Below, piece by piece: positions 26,804 through 35,209 of a DNA stretch of 38,339 bases. The position numbers and the translations under genes are program-made. The stretch is from Hyphomicrobiales bacterium (GTDB lineage Bacteria; Pseudomonadota; Alphaproteobacteria; Rhizobiales; Devosiaceae). Position 1 is the stretch's first letter; each line of letters starts with the position of its first letter. The DNA is taken from NCBI GenBank assembly GCA_027065555.1, contig JAMONS010000061.1, positions 1 through 38,339 of the forward strand, given 5' to 3'. Under the pieces are notes generated by a model. The model searched no databases. It saw nothing but the letters and a program-made list of their open reading frames with translations, and had not been told where the DNA came from.

Positions 26804-27608
26804 AGTTGCAAAGCTAGAATTGCTAATCGCTAAGCGTAATCTTTGGGTTGCGATATCAATCACTTTAATGGTGCTTTTTACTCTGGTGCTAACCTTAGCT
26901 GGGAGCGCACCAACGGGCACGCTTGGCGTTGATCCGATAATTATTGCGGCTACTTCTATTACCACCCTTTCGGTATATTTTGTGCCCTTGCTGGCATTAT
27001 TGTTAAGTTTTGACGCAATTTCAGGGGAAATAGAAAGGGGCACATTGGCTCTCTCGCTAACCTATCCGCTTTCTCGTGCTGAAATATTATTTGGTAAATT
27101 TTTGGCGCAATTAGCAGTATTAGCTGTTGCTATTGGCTTGGCATTATTATTAACCGCAATTATTAGCCTGTTGCTAAATAAGGGCGTGAGCATGTCATTT
27201 ACTCCTCTCATATGGCTGTTTTTTACTTCCATTTTGTTGGGTGCTAGTTTTTTGGGACTTGGCTATATGGTTTCAGCCCTAGTGCGCCAGCCAAGCGTTG
27301 CTTCTGGTTTAGCAATAGTAATATGGCTAGTTTTAGTCATTCTATATGATATTGGTCTGCTTGGTGCATTGGTTGCCGATAATGGTGGCTTTTTCACTAA
27401 AAGCATTTTCCCTTGGCTGCTTGTTTTTAACCCAGCAGATGCGTTTCGTTTGTTAAACATGCCAGACATTGCCAATAACGTACTTAGCTCGGGGCTAGGT
27501 GCTGCAAAAAGCGTAACGAATAATATTTACTCATTTATTTCACTCCTATTATGGCCAGCAATTTCTTTGTTGTTGGCGTGGTTAGTTTTTAGAAAGGTAG
27601 AACCATGA
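26796..27608 (+). CDS. nosY: NosY, ABC permease for copper-site assembly
   Basis: 270 residues from the ATG at 26796, preceded by AGGGGGAG; a longer reading starting inside nosF has no support. About six membrane helices are visible, with the family-typical EIERGTLALSLTYPLSRAEI stretch after helix 2. It is the membrane half of the NosFY transporter acting with NosD. It overlaps nosF by 8 bases and nosL by 4 (ATGA). Confidence 0.93.
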   Translation: MFEVAKLELLIAKRNLWVAISITLMVLFTLVLTLAGSAPTGTLGVDPIIIAATSITTLSVYFVPLLALLLSFDAISGEIERGTLALSLTYPLSRAEILFGKFLAQLAVLAVAIGLALLLTAIISLLLNKGVSMSFTPLIWLFFTSILLGASFLGLGYMVSALVRQPSVASGLAIVIWLVLVILYDIGLLGALVADNGGFFTKSIFPWLLVFNPADAFRLLNMPDIANNVLSSGLGAAKSVTNNIYSFISLLLWPAISLLLAWLVFRKVEP

Positions 27609-28303
27609 ACACTCTTAAAAAGATTACACTTATTACACTTGTTTTATTGCTTGGCGCTTGCGGGCAAAATAACGCAAATTTAGAAAAACCAGAACCTGCT
27701 ATTTTGGGCGATGATGCAATGGGGCATTACGATAAAATGATAGTGGTGGGGCATATTGGGCCTAGAGCACAAGTATTTCTTGCTGGCGATGATATTCCGC
27801 TTTGGTTTACGCAAGTTCGTGATGGTTTAGCCTATCTTAAATCTGATGAAAAAACTGCTGAAATTTTAGCGATTTATGTCAATGATGTTGGTGCAGCGCC
27901 TAGCTGGAGTGATATGGGAGTTGGCAACTGGATTGATGCAAAAAGTGCTTTTTATGTTTTTGAATCAGATGCCGTTGGTGGCATGAGATCACCTGAACTT
28001 GTTCCATTTAGTGATAAAGAAAAGGCTCAAGAATTTATAGATACACGGGGTGGGAGAATCATTAATTTCACCGATATTACTGCTGAGATGGTTTTAGTAC
28101 CAGATTTTTCTATGCTCATGGAGGACGGGAAAATGAAAATGAAGATGGATGGGGAAACGGGTATGGATTCAAATATGAATATGGATTCAAATACGGATAT
28201 GGACTCCAATATGAAGATGGATGGTGAAACGGGCATGGACTCCAATATGAATATGGATTCAAATACGGATATGCAGCCTAAGCAAGAAGGGGTCAGCCAA
28301 TGA
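27605..28303 (+). CDS. nosL: NosL copper chaperone lipoprotein with Met-rich hexapeptide tail
   Basis: 232 residues, lipid-anchored through Cys19 (lipobox LGAC). NosL brings Cu(I) to apo-NosZ. The core (about 35-165) is recognisable: DDAMGHYDKM, GHIGPRAQVF, and PFSDKEKAQEFIDTRGGRI. Two oddities. In the families I recall, the first motif is (H/Y)(Y/F)CxM, with Cys binding Cu(I); here residue 43 is Asp. Beyond residue 165, where NosL normally ends soon after, there is an added tail: 14 Met within residues 172-223, organised as seven hexads of the type MDSNMN (181-222). Met-Asp arrays of this sort are known copper-binding devices in periplasmic copper proteins. The tail may replace the lost Cys site; this is inference. 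The gene overlaps nosY by 4 bases. Confidence 0.92.
   Translation: MNTLKKITLITLVLLLGACGQNNANLEKPEPAILGDDAMGHYDKMIVVGHIGPRAQVFLAGDDIPLWFTQVRDGLAYLKSDEKTAEILAIYVNDVGAAPSWSDMGVGNWIDAKSAFYVFESDAVGGMRSPELVPFSDKEKAQEFIDTRGGRIINFTDITAEMVLVPDFSMLMEDGKMKMKMDGETGMDSNMNMDSNTDMDSNMKMDGETGMDSNMNMDSNTDMQPKQEGVSQ
28145..28270 (+). repeat. Seven 18-base tandem repeats coding Met-Asp hexapeptides in nosL
   Basis: Seven units of exactly 18 bases, each starting ATGGA. The encoded hexads in order are MDGETG, MDSNMN, MDSNTD, MDSNMK, MDGETG, MDSNMN and MDSNTD. They are also arranged as a 72-base higher-order repeat (28142-28213, then 28214 on), so the array grew in at least two steps. Every unit keeps frame, a sign of selection on the protein. 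Confidence 0.92.
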
Positions 28304-28343
28304 TAAAAAGAAGGTGTTTGCAATGATAAAAAGACGGCGCTTG
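28298..28343 (+). repeat. 23-base imperfect tandem duplication at the nosX start
   Basis: Two adjacent 23-base units (28298-28320 and 28321-28343), both beginning CAATGATAAAAAGA, differ at three positions. The second holds the true nosX start; the first places another ATG on the nosL stop. Because 23 is not a multiple of 3, the first ATG is out of frame with nosX. Confidence 0.88.
28300..28326 (+). CDS. Eight-codon leader reading frame MIKRRCLQ between nosL and nosX
   Basis: This ATG overlaps the nosL stop (ATGA at 28300-28303) and its own TGA overlaps the nosX ATG (ATGA at 28323-28326). Ribosomes could pass nosL, then this peptide, then nosX by two successive stop-start events. The peptide is a by-product of the 23-base duplication and is probably not functional itself; it may tune nosX translation. 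AAGAAGG within it can serve as the nosX ribosome site. Confidence 0.45.
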   Translation: MIKRRCLQ

Positions 28344-29246
28344 TTGAGTATTTTAGCTGGGAGTGCTGCTTTGCCATTGCTTGGGGCTAATGTAAGAGCA
28401 AGTACAGCCCCTGCAAGCTGGCAAGAACCTGCAAGCTGGAAAGGCATTGCGCTTGGCGCACAGGCGCAAATTATCCTTGATCATGAGAATGGCAATGAGT
28501 TGATTGAAAAAGCGGTTGCTGAAATAAGACGGCTTGAGAATATTTTTAGCCTTTATCTTGAAAACTCAGAGCTTGCCATTCTTAATCGTGATGGGAAAAT
28601 TTCTAACCCTTCATTTGAAATGCTTGAATTGCTCTCCTTAAGTTCGCAAATAAATCTAAAAACCGGTGGAGCGTTTGACCCGAGCGTGCAGAGCCTTTGG
28701 GCGCTTTATGCCACAGCCTATTCAGAAGGTAAAACAGTTACGATGGAACAGCTTGCAAGGGCAAAATATGTTACTGGCTGGCAACATGTCGATTATTCAA
28801 GTTCAAGCATAAGTTTTACTCGTAAAGGAGTTGCGCTAACTCTTAATGGTATTGCTCAGGGCTATATTGCCGATAAAATACGTGACCTGTTCAAGCGCAA
28901 TGGAGTTGAAAATGTATTGGTGAATACTGGAGAAATTGCTTCTATTGGTGCAGCTCCGAGCGGTAAAAAATGGCGTGTGCACCTAAAGGGCGAGAGAAAT
29001 ATTGATATGCCGCTAAGTGATGGCGCAATAGCAACCTCTGCTCCGCTTGGCACGAGCTTTGATGTAAATGGTAAGGTTGGACATATTTTAGATCCAAAAA
29101 GCGGCAAGCCAAGCGGAAACTGGCAAGAAGTGAGCGTTATTAGTAAATCAGCGGCTCTTGCCGACGGCTTATCAACTGGTTTTGCCATAATGAGCGAGAA
29201 GCAAATAAGCCAAGCAAAAGGTAGCGCTGAGGTTTTACTAAGGTAG
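28323..29246 (+). CDS. nosX: NosX, ApbE-family FMN transferase
   Basis: 307 residues. It attaches FMN covalently to a Thr of the NosR periplasmic domain, using FAD. The N-terminus MIKRRRLLSILAGSAALP looks like a TAT signal (RRRLLS), with cleavage near VRA-ST. ApbE features seen: IFSLYLENSELAILNR, GAFDPSV, LTLNGIAQGYIADKI (Gly-Gln-Gly-Tyr-like FAD loop), VNTGEIASIG, and the C-terminal DPKSGKPSG with SAALADGLSTGFAIM (metal-binding Asp/Thr). I start at ATG 28323, which mirrors a signal peptide; a GTG nine bases earlier is in frame but less likely. Last gene of the nos cluster. Confidence 0.92.
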   Translation: MIKRRRLLSILAGSAALPLLGANVRASTAPASWQEPASWKGIALGAQAQIILDHENGNELIEKAVAEIRRLENIFSLYLENSELAILNRDGKISNPSFEMLELLSLSSQINLKTGGAFDPSVQSLWALYATAYSEGKTVTMEQLARAKYVTGWQHVDYSSSSISFTRKGVALTLNGIAQGYIADKIRDLFKRNGVENVLVNTGEIASIGAAPSGKKWRVHLKGERNIDMPLSDGAIATSAPLGTSFDVNGKVGHILDPKSGKPSGNWQEVSVISKSAALADGLSTGFAIMSEKQISQAKGSAEVLLR

Positions 29247-29271
29247 CAATTTTACACAGGAGGCGTTTTTA

Positions 29272-29286
29272 ATGGTCAATGATTAG
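29272..29286 (+). other. Four-codon ORF MVND with a strong ribosome site
   Basis: AGGAGG (29258-29263) sits eight bases before ATG-GTC-AAT-GAT-TAG in the leader between nosX and the peptide-binding protein gene. Downstream, GCCGCC (29323-29328) can pair with GGCGGC (29340-29345), a small hairpin ending 10 bases before the next ribosome site. This might be a tiny regulatory leader or a relic start. Weak evidence. Confidence 0.3.
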
Positions 29287-29363
29287 ACGTATGCTTAAAC
29301 TTGTGCTTTAATAAAATTAATGGCCGCCCGATAAACGATGGCGGCATAAACTCGGAGGAAAAT

Positions 29364-30959
29364 ATGAAATTAAAAACATTAACGAGAATAGCGTTAGCTA
29401 GTACTGTTGCACTTTCAATGGGCATAGGAATGGCAAATGCGCAAACTCTGAATTGGGCAAGGGCTGGCGATAGTATTACGCTTGATCCACATGCTCAAAA
29501 TGAAGGGCCAACAACGGCTTTGCAACATCAAATCAGCGAAGCTTTAATAGTCCGCGATATGACAGGCAAGGCTGTGCCAGCTTTGGCAACCGAATGGGGT
29601 CCAAGTGAAAGTGACCCTAATGTTTGGTCTTTTAAGCTACGTGAAGGCGTAAAGTTCCACGATGGTGCGGAATTTGATAGTGAAGATGTAGTATTTTCAT
29701 TTAATCGCGCTATGTCAGAAGAAAGTAATTTTAAAGAATTGCTAGCTTCAGTGAAAGAAGTTCGTGCCAATGGTAAATATGGTTTTGAAATTGTAACTGA
29801 TGGTCCAAATCCACTTATGGCTTCTAATTTAACCAACCTGTTCATTATGGATAAGGATTGGGCAGAAGCTAATGGAGCGACTAAAGTGCAAGATGTAGAG
29901 GGTGGAGAAGATACTTTTGCTTCACGCAATGCAAATGGTACAGGCCCTTATATTTTGGTTTCTCGTGAGCCAGATGCAAAAACTGTTCTTAGAATAAATG
30001 AGAACTATTGGGGCATTGATCAGTTTCCTATGGATATAAAAGAAATTGTCTATACTCCTATTCAAAACCAAGCAACAAGAGTTGCTGCACTGCTTTCTGG
30101 TGATGTTGACTTTATCCAAGATGTGCCTGTGCAAGATTTGGCCCGTGTTGGAGAAACAGATGGCCTTAAAGTTATCACTGCACCACAAAATAGGGTTATA
30201 TTCTTTGGTATGAACCAAGGTGATGTAGATCTTGAAACTGATAATGTTGAAGGCAAAAACCCATTTGCTGATCTTCGTGTTCGTCAAGCCGTGAATATGG
30301 CGATTAATCGTGAAGCTATTAAAAAGATAGTTATGCGTGATCAGTCAGTTCCAGCTGGTATGATTTCACCACCATTTGTTAATGGCTGGACTGCTGAATT
30401 AGATGCTGTTCCAGAAAATAATGTTGAAAAAGCACAGGGTCTAATGAATGATGCTGGTTATGGAGATGGGTTCTCTATTCGCCTAAATTGTCCTAATGAT
30501 CGTTATATAAATGATGAAGCGATTTGTCAGGCATCAGTTGGCATGTTAGCTAAAATTGGCATTGATGTGCAGCTTGAAGCATTGCCAAAAGCCCAGCATT
30601 TCCCACTTATTGGCGGTCTGAAAACTGACTTCTATATGCTTGGTTGGGGTGTTCCAACTTATGATAGTGAATATATTTTCAATTTCTTGGTTCACACTAA
30701 GGGTGAAAAATATGGTTCCTGGAATGGCGTACGTTTCTCTGATCCTGAGTTAGATATGAAAATTCAGGGGCTTGCTTCAGAAACCAACCTAGAAAAACGC
30801 AATCAAACAATTGCGGAGATTTGGGAAGTGGTGCAAAGGGAGCAGCTTTATATTCCAATTCATCACCAAGTGCTTAACTGGGGTATGTCAGATAAGGTAG
30901 ACACAATCGTGTCTCCTGAAGACACTCCTATGTTTAAGTATTTCAAGCTTGGGAGCTAA
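29364..30959 (+). CDS. Peptide/nickel-type ABC transporter substrate-binding protein
   Basis: 531 residues from the ATG at 29364, chosen because GGAGGAAAAT precedes it and a signal peptide starts there (MKLKTLTRIALASTVALSMG, cleavage after ANA-QTLN); a longer frame upstream has neither. SBP_bac_5 family: LNWARAGDSITLDPHAQNEG opening, ALATEWGPS, WSFKLREGVKFHDGAEF (the family signature), and DLRVRQAVNMAINREAI. It binds peptides, opines, glutathione or similar in the periplasm. The family cannot be resolved to a substrate here. It is followed by a terminator-like hairpin and the cognate permease and ATPase genes. Confidence 0.93.
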   Translation: MKLKTLTRIALASTVALSMGIGMANAQTLNWARAGDSITLDPHAQNEGPTTALQHQISEALIVRDMTGKAVPALATEWGPSESDPNVWSFKLREGVKFHDGAEFDSEDVVFSFNRAMSEESNFKELLASVKEVRANGKYGFEIVTDGPNPLMASNLTNLFIMDKDWAEANGATKVQDVEGGEDTFASRNANGTGPYILVSREPDAKTVLRINENYWGIDQFPMDIKEIVYTPIQNQATRVAALLSGDVDFIQDVPVQDLARVGETDGLKVITAPQNRVIFFGMNQGDVDLETDNVEGKNPFADLRVRQAVNMAINREAIKKIVMRDQSVPAGMISPPFVNGWTAELDAVPENNVEKAQGLMNDAGYGDGFSIRLNCPNDRYINDEAICQASVGMLAKIGIDVQLEALPKAQHFPLIGGLKTDFYMLGWGVPTYDSEYIFNFLVHTKGEKYGSWNGVRFSDPELDMKIQGLASETNLEKRNQTIAEIWEVVQREQLYIPIHHQVLNWGMSDKVDTIVSPEDTPMFKYFKLGS

Positions 30960-31003
30960 AAATCTGGGGTCAATGAATATTGATTTTCCCTCAAAAATAA
31001 TAT

Positions 31004-31034
31004 CCTTTGGCAGTTTTCTGCCAAAGGGTTTTTC
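31004..31034 (+). terminator. Terminator/attenuator between binding protein and permease genes
   Basis: CCTTTGGCAG (31004-31013) and CTGCCAAAGG (31018-31027) form a perfect 10-bp stem with a TTTT loop, followed by GTTTTT. It lies 44 bases past the binding-protein stop and 31 bases before the permease start. Partial read-through would give more binding protein than transporter. Confidence 0.9.
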
Positions 31035-31064
31035 TCAATTTTATTGTTAACTTAGGTTGTCCTT

Positions 31065-32042
31065 ATGCTCGCATTTGCCATTAGACGAATGTTTCAGTCT
31101 ATTATTGTTTTGCTAGTTGTTGGTTTAGTTGCTTTTTCAATGTTCAACTTTGTTGGTGATCCTGTTGATAGTATGCTTGGCCAAGAAAGAACTGATGCTG
31201 ACGTTGAAAGAGTGCGTATTCAACTTGGTTTAGATCAGCCATTTCCAGTGCAATACTATAAGTTCTTAAAGGGTGCGATTAAGGGTAATTTTGGAATATC
31301 TTATAGGCAAGGTCGCCCAGTTTCTGACATTATTGCAGAAAGGTTGCCAGCAACGCTTGAACTAGCTTTTGTTTCAGCAGTTTTGGCGATAATTTTTGGT
31401 GTTGCGCTTGGGATATTTACGGCTATTCGGCGAAATGGGTGGGCGGCAAATACTATTATGACCCTCTCGTTAATAGGGGTCTCGTTGCCGACATTTCTGA
31501 TTGGTATTTTACTTATTTATATATTTGCGGTTGAGTTGGGCTGGCTGCCAAGTTTTGGACGTGGTGATGTTGTTGATTTAGGTTGGTGGCGAACTGGGTT
31601 TTTAACAAAGAGCGGGCTTTTAGCTATTATTTTACCAGCGATAACGCTTGGGCTTTATCAAATGACATTAATTATGCGCATTGTTCGGGCTGAAATGCTT
31701 GAAGTATTGCGCACTGATTATATTAAATTTGCTCGTGCCAGAGGGCTTAGTAAGCGGGCAGTGAATTTTGGACATGCGTTAAAAAACACAATGGTTCCTG
31801 TAATAACTGTTACTGGTATGCAAATTGGCTCAATCATAGCTTTTGCTATAATTACTGAAACGGTTTTTCAATGGCCCGGTGTCGGCTTACTATTCATCAA
31901 CGCAATTCGCTTTGTTGATATTCCGATAATGGCGGCATATTTGATGTTAATTTCTGTTATGTTTGTTTCCATTAATTTAATAGTAGATCTGCTTTATTTT
32001 GCTATTGATCCACGACTTCGTCTTGATAAGACAAAAGGTTAA
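31065..32042 (+). CDS. Peptide-type ABC transporter permease, DppB-like
   Basis: 325 residues with six membrane helices. FAIRRMFQSIIVLLVVG opens it as in DppB/OppB, NFGISYRQGRPV marks the periplasmic segment, and the EAA loop reads YIKFARARGLSKRAVNFGHALKN. QWPGVGLLFINAI and the C-terminal DLLYFAIDPRLR are hallmarks of the family. It forms the channel with the DppC-like partner, whose gene begins 16 bases later. Confidence 0.94.
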   Translation: MLAFAIRRMFQSIIVLLVVGLVAFSMFNFVGDPVDSMLGQERTDADVERVRIQLGLDQPFPVQYYKFLKGAIKGNFGISYRQGRPVSDIIAERLPATLELAFVSAVLAIIFGVALGIFTAIRRNGWAANTIMTLSLIGVSLPTFLIGILLIYIFAVELGWLPSFGRGDVVDLGWWRTGFLTKSGLLAIILPAITLGLYQMTLIMRIVRAEMLEVLRTDYIKFARARGLSKRAVNFGHALKNTMVPVITVTGMQIGSIIAFAIITETVFQWPGVGLLFINAIRFVDIPIMAAYLMLISVMFVSINLIVDLLYFAIDPRLRLDKTKG

Positions 32043-32058
32043 ATTATGGGGTTAATTC

Positions 32059-32988
32059 ATGTTCAATAAAATTCAGGACAATATTTTTCGTGCCCTAAAC
32101 TCGGATTTTATTTATTCGTTCAAACATTCCCCCGTGGCTATTGTTTCGTTTATTGTTGCGCTTATATTAGTCTTGGGTGCAGTTTTAGCGCCTTTTTATG
32201 CGCCGCATAATCCGTTTGATCCCGCAACTCTTAATTTAATGAATGGCTTTTCTGCACCAATGAAGCCTAATGAATTTACTGGTGAGACCTTTTTTCTTGG
32301 CACGGACGATCAGGGGCGAGATGTTTTTTCAACCATTCTTTATGGAATGCGAATTTCTTTATTTGTTGGTTTTGCAGCCGTAACATTTGCGATGGTTTTA
32401 GGCGTTTCGCTTGGACTTATCGCTGGTTATGTCGGGGGCTGGCTTGATGCGCTTATTATGCGTATTGCTGATGTGCAGCTTACTTTCCCCGGGATTTTGG
32501 TTGCTATGTTGATTTTTGGAATTGCTAAAGGATTTACCCCGATTGATCAAAGGGATCAGATGGCAATTTGGGTTTTAATAATTGCTATTGGTCTTTCTGA
32601 ATGGGTGCAATTTGCTCGTGTTGTTCGGGGCGCTACACTAGTAGAAAAAAACAAAGAATATGTGCAAGCGGCTCGCTTGAACGGACGACGTTCTGGTGGA
32701 ATTTTAATAAGCCATATCCTGCCAAATGTTTTAGGCTCAGTATTAGTCATTGCCACTATTTCTTTAGCATTAGCAATTATTGCAGAAGCCACACTTTCAT
32801 TTTTAGGAGTTGGCGCACCACCAACAAAACCCTCGCTTGGCACTCTTATTAGAATTGGGCAGGGTTATTTATTTTCAGGTGAATGGTGGATACTTTTATT
32901 TCCTGCCGCTACTCTTTTAGCTCTTGCATTATCCGTAAACCTATTGGGCGATTGGTTGCGTGATGCTCTTAATCCCAAATTGAAATAA
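32059..32988 (+). CDS. Peptide-type ABC transporter permease, DppC-like
   Basis: 309 residues with six membrane helices. FFLGTDDQGRDVFSTILYGMRISL is the DppC/OppC periplasmic hallmark (short form: GTDDQGRDVFS), and the EAA loop reads YVQAARLNGRRSGGILISHILPN. EATLSFLGVGAPPTKPSLG and the end LGDWLRDALNPKLK are also typical. GGGG nine bases before the ATG is a modest ribosome site. The ATPase gene follows after 17 bases. Confidence 0.94.
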   Translation: MFNKIQDNIFRALNSDFIYSFKHSPVAIVSFIVALILVLGAVLAPFYAPHNPFDPATLNLMNGFSAPMKPNEFTGETFFLGTDDQGRDVFSTILYGMRISLFVGFAAVTFAMVLGVSLGLIAGYVGGWLDALIMRIADVQLTFPGILVAMLIFGIAKGFTPIDQRDQMAIWVLIIAIGLSEWVQFARVVRGATLVEKNKEYVQAARLNGRRSGGILISHILPNVLGSVLVIATISLALAIIAEATLSFLGVGAPPTKPSLGTLIRIGQGYLFSGEWWILLFPAATLLALALSVNLLGDWLRDALNPKLK

Positions 32989-33005
32989 TTAGAAGTTGAA
33001 ATGAT

Positions 33006-33995
33006 ATGAGCGAGATACTTCTTAAAATAAAAGATTTAATTGTTGAGTTTCCAACTCGCAGGGGATTATTGCGAGCCGTTGATAAGGTTAGTTTTGAAAT
33101 CTCTAAGGGCGAGGTGCTTGGCATTGTTGGGGAAAGCGGGGCTGGTAAATCTTTAACTGGTGCAGCAATTATTGGTCTTTTAGAGCCACCGGGAAGAATT
33201 GGCGGTGGCGAGATAATTTTTGATGGGCAGCGCATAGATAATCTTTCAGACGAGCAAATGCGCCCCCTTCGGGGCAAGCGCATTGCGATGATTTTTCAAG
33301 ATCCTCTAACGTCCCTTAATCCACTTTATCGCATTGGTGAGCAATTAATTGAAACAATTCAAACTCATTTATCAATGGATAATAAGCAAGCTCGAACACG
33401 TGCTATTGAGTTACTTGATGAGGTTGGTATTCCAGCCCCTCAAACTAGAATTGATGCATATCCGCATCAATTTTCTGGCGGTATGCGCCAAAGGGTGGTT
33501 ATTGCTTTGGCGCTTGCTGGAGAGCCTGATTTAATTATTGCTGATGAGCCAACAACGGCACTTGATGTTTCGGTGCAGGCGCAAATTATTTCTTTACTTA
33601 AAAACCTTTGTAAAGAACGGGGCACAGCAATTATGCTAATAACGCATGATATGGGGGTAATTGCTGAAACGGCTGATCGTATGGCGGTTATGTATTCGGG
33701 GCAAATTGCTGAAATAGGTAAAACTTATGATCTGATAAGAAACCCAAAACACCCCTATTCTGTTGGGTTGATGGGCTCTATTCCAGCCATTAAGGGTGAT
33801 GTTAAGCGCCTTGTGCAAATACCAGGCTCGATGCCACGGTTGAATGATATTCCGCAAGGTTGCTCTTTTAATCCACGTTGTGGAAAAGCTTTTAAGCCTT
33901 GTTATAAAAAACGCTCACCTTTGATAGAGGTTGGAAATTCATCGGTTGCCTGTTGGCTTTATGATGAGGAATATAAGGGGGCAAAGGCAAAATGA
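33006..33995 (+). CDS. Peptide-type ABC transporter ATPase, DppD-like
   Basis: 329 residues. Walker A is GESGAGKS, Q-loop MIFQDPLTSLNP, signature SGGMRQR, Walker B LIIADEPTTALD and switch THDMG. The oligopeptide-ATPase C-terminal extension carries CSFNPRCGKAFKPC, the cysteine set that holds an iron-sulfur cluster in DppD-type subunits. The stop overlaps the next gene's start (ATGA). Confidence 0.94.
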   Translation: MSEILLKIKDLIVEFPTRRGLLRAVDKVSFEISKGEVLGIVGESGAGKSLTGAAIIGLLEPPGRIGGGEIIFDGQRIDNLSDEQMRPLRGKRIAMIFQDPLTSLNPLYRIGEQLIETIQTHLSMDNKQARTRAIELLDEVGIPAPQTRIDAYPHQFSGGMRQRVVIALALAGEPDLIIADEPTTALDVSVQAQIISLLKNLCKERGTAIMLITHDMGVIAETADRMAVMYSGQIAEIGKTYDLIRNPKHPYSVGLMGSIPAIKGDVKRLVQIPGSMPRLNDIPQGCSFNPRCGKAFKPCYKKRSPLIEVGNSSVACWLYDEEYKGAKAK

Positions 33996-34996
33996 AAAAA
34001 CGCAACCTTGTAAAGGTAAGAAACCTAGATCGTCTATTTGATGTTTCAAAGCCATTGCTTAATCGGATAATTGAGCGTGAGGAGCGTAAAATTTTACGGG
34101 CGGTTGATGATGTTTCTATTGATATTGAGGAGGGGGAAACTTTTGCACTTGTTGGTGAAAGTGGCTCTGGTAAATCAACAGTTGCAAAAATGGTTGTTGG
34201 TTTGTTGCCTCCAACAAAGGGTAGTATAGAAATTGATGGGATTGATTTAAGCGATAAAAGCAAAATCAAAGAATTGCGCAAATTACGCTCTGAAATCCAA
34301 ATGATTTTTCAAGATCCATTTGCTTCGTTGAACCCTCGTTGGCGGGTTGAAAAAATAATTGCTGAGCCAATTCGTGCTTTTAAGTTAGAAAAAAATGAAA
34401 AAGCAGTTATTGCTAAAGTTGCAGAACTATTAACATTGGTTGGGCTTGATCCATCTGATGGGCGTAAATTTCCGCATGAGTTTTCGGGTGGGCAACGCCA
34501 GCGCATTTGCATTGCACGAGCATTAGCCTCAAAGCCAAAATTCATTGTTTGTGATGAGCCAACATCGGCACTTGATGTTTCTGTGCAGGCGCAAATTTTG
34601 AATCTCATGAAAGATTTGCAAGATGAGTTTTCTCTAACATTTTTGTTTATTTCGCACGATCTTTCGGTTGTTAGGCACATGGCAAACCGTATTGGCGTCA
34701 TGTATCTTGGGCGAATAGTTGAAATTTCAAACTCAAAAGACTTATTTGAAAATCCAAAACACCCCTATACAAAAATGTTACTGGACGCCATTCCAGATCT
34801 TGAAATGAGCGGCAAAGAGCGTAACCCGATTGAAGGGGAAATCCCTAACCCAATAGATCCGCCTAAAGGCTGCACGTTTCATCCACGTTGCCCATTTGTA
34901 AATGAGCGCTGCCGCAAAGAAATACCAATGCCGATAGAGAAAGATGGATCAATTATCACTTGTCATGGGGTTGAAGAGGGAAGAATTGGTAAATAA
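33992..34996 (+). CDS. Peptide-type ABC transporter ATPase, DppF-like
   Basis: 334 residues, partner of the preceding ATPase. Walker A is GESGSGKST, Q-loop MIFQDPFASLNP, signature SGGQRQR, Walker B FIVCDEPTSALD and switch SHDLS; the C-terminal set CTFHPRCPFVNERC is intact. It has a slightly long N-terminus (VRNLDRLFDVSKPLLNR) before the ABC core. It overlaps the DppD-like gene by 4 bases. No clear terminator follows in the 213 bases before the next gene. Confidence 0.94.
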   Translation: MKKRNLVKVRNLDRLFDVSKPLLNRIIEREERKILRAVDDVSIDIEEGETFALVGESGSGKSTVAKMVVGLLPPTKGSIEIDGIDLSDKSKIKELRKLRSEIQMIFQDPFASLNPRWRVEKIIAEPIRAFKLEKNEKAVIAKVAELLTLVGLDPSDGRKFPHEFSGGQRQRICIARALASKPKFIVCDEPTSALDVSVQAQILNLMKDLQDEFSLTFLFISHDLSVVRHMANRIGVMYLGRIVEISNSKDLFENPKHPYTKMLLDAIPDLEMSGKERNPIEGEIPNPIDPPKGCTFHPRCPFVNERCRKEIPMPIEKDGSIITCHGVEEGRIGK

Positions 34997-35053
34997 TAGA
35001 GCGCATAATTGTAAAAACCAATAAATAAAACTTTATCATTTGGTAAAAAATGC

Positions 35054-35082
35054 TTGCTTTTATTTCGTCACAAGAGTGTAAT
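35054..35082 (+). promoter_or_regulatory. Putative sigma-70 type promoter of the polyamine importer
   Basis: TTGCTT (35054-35059) and TGTAAT (35077-35082) are separated by exactly 17 bases and lie about 128 bases before the ATG. The leader contains a perfect TCAATATTGA palindrome (35110-35119). This is a plausible housekeeping promoter read by eye only. Confidence 0.4.
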
Positions 35083-35209
35083 ATAAGTTGGCTATAAAGG
35101 CTTTGATGTTCAATATTGAGCATTTTTAGCGCATCTTGTTTTTCTCGCCTTTATTAGTTTTTATAATTCAAGATGTAAAATAAATAATAATAATAATTGG
35201 AGGAAAGAA

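Noticed and set aside
35110-35119. TCAATATTGA palindrome as an FNR-type site
   Set aside because: The half-sites face the wrong way and have no N4-N6 spacer.
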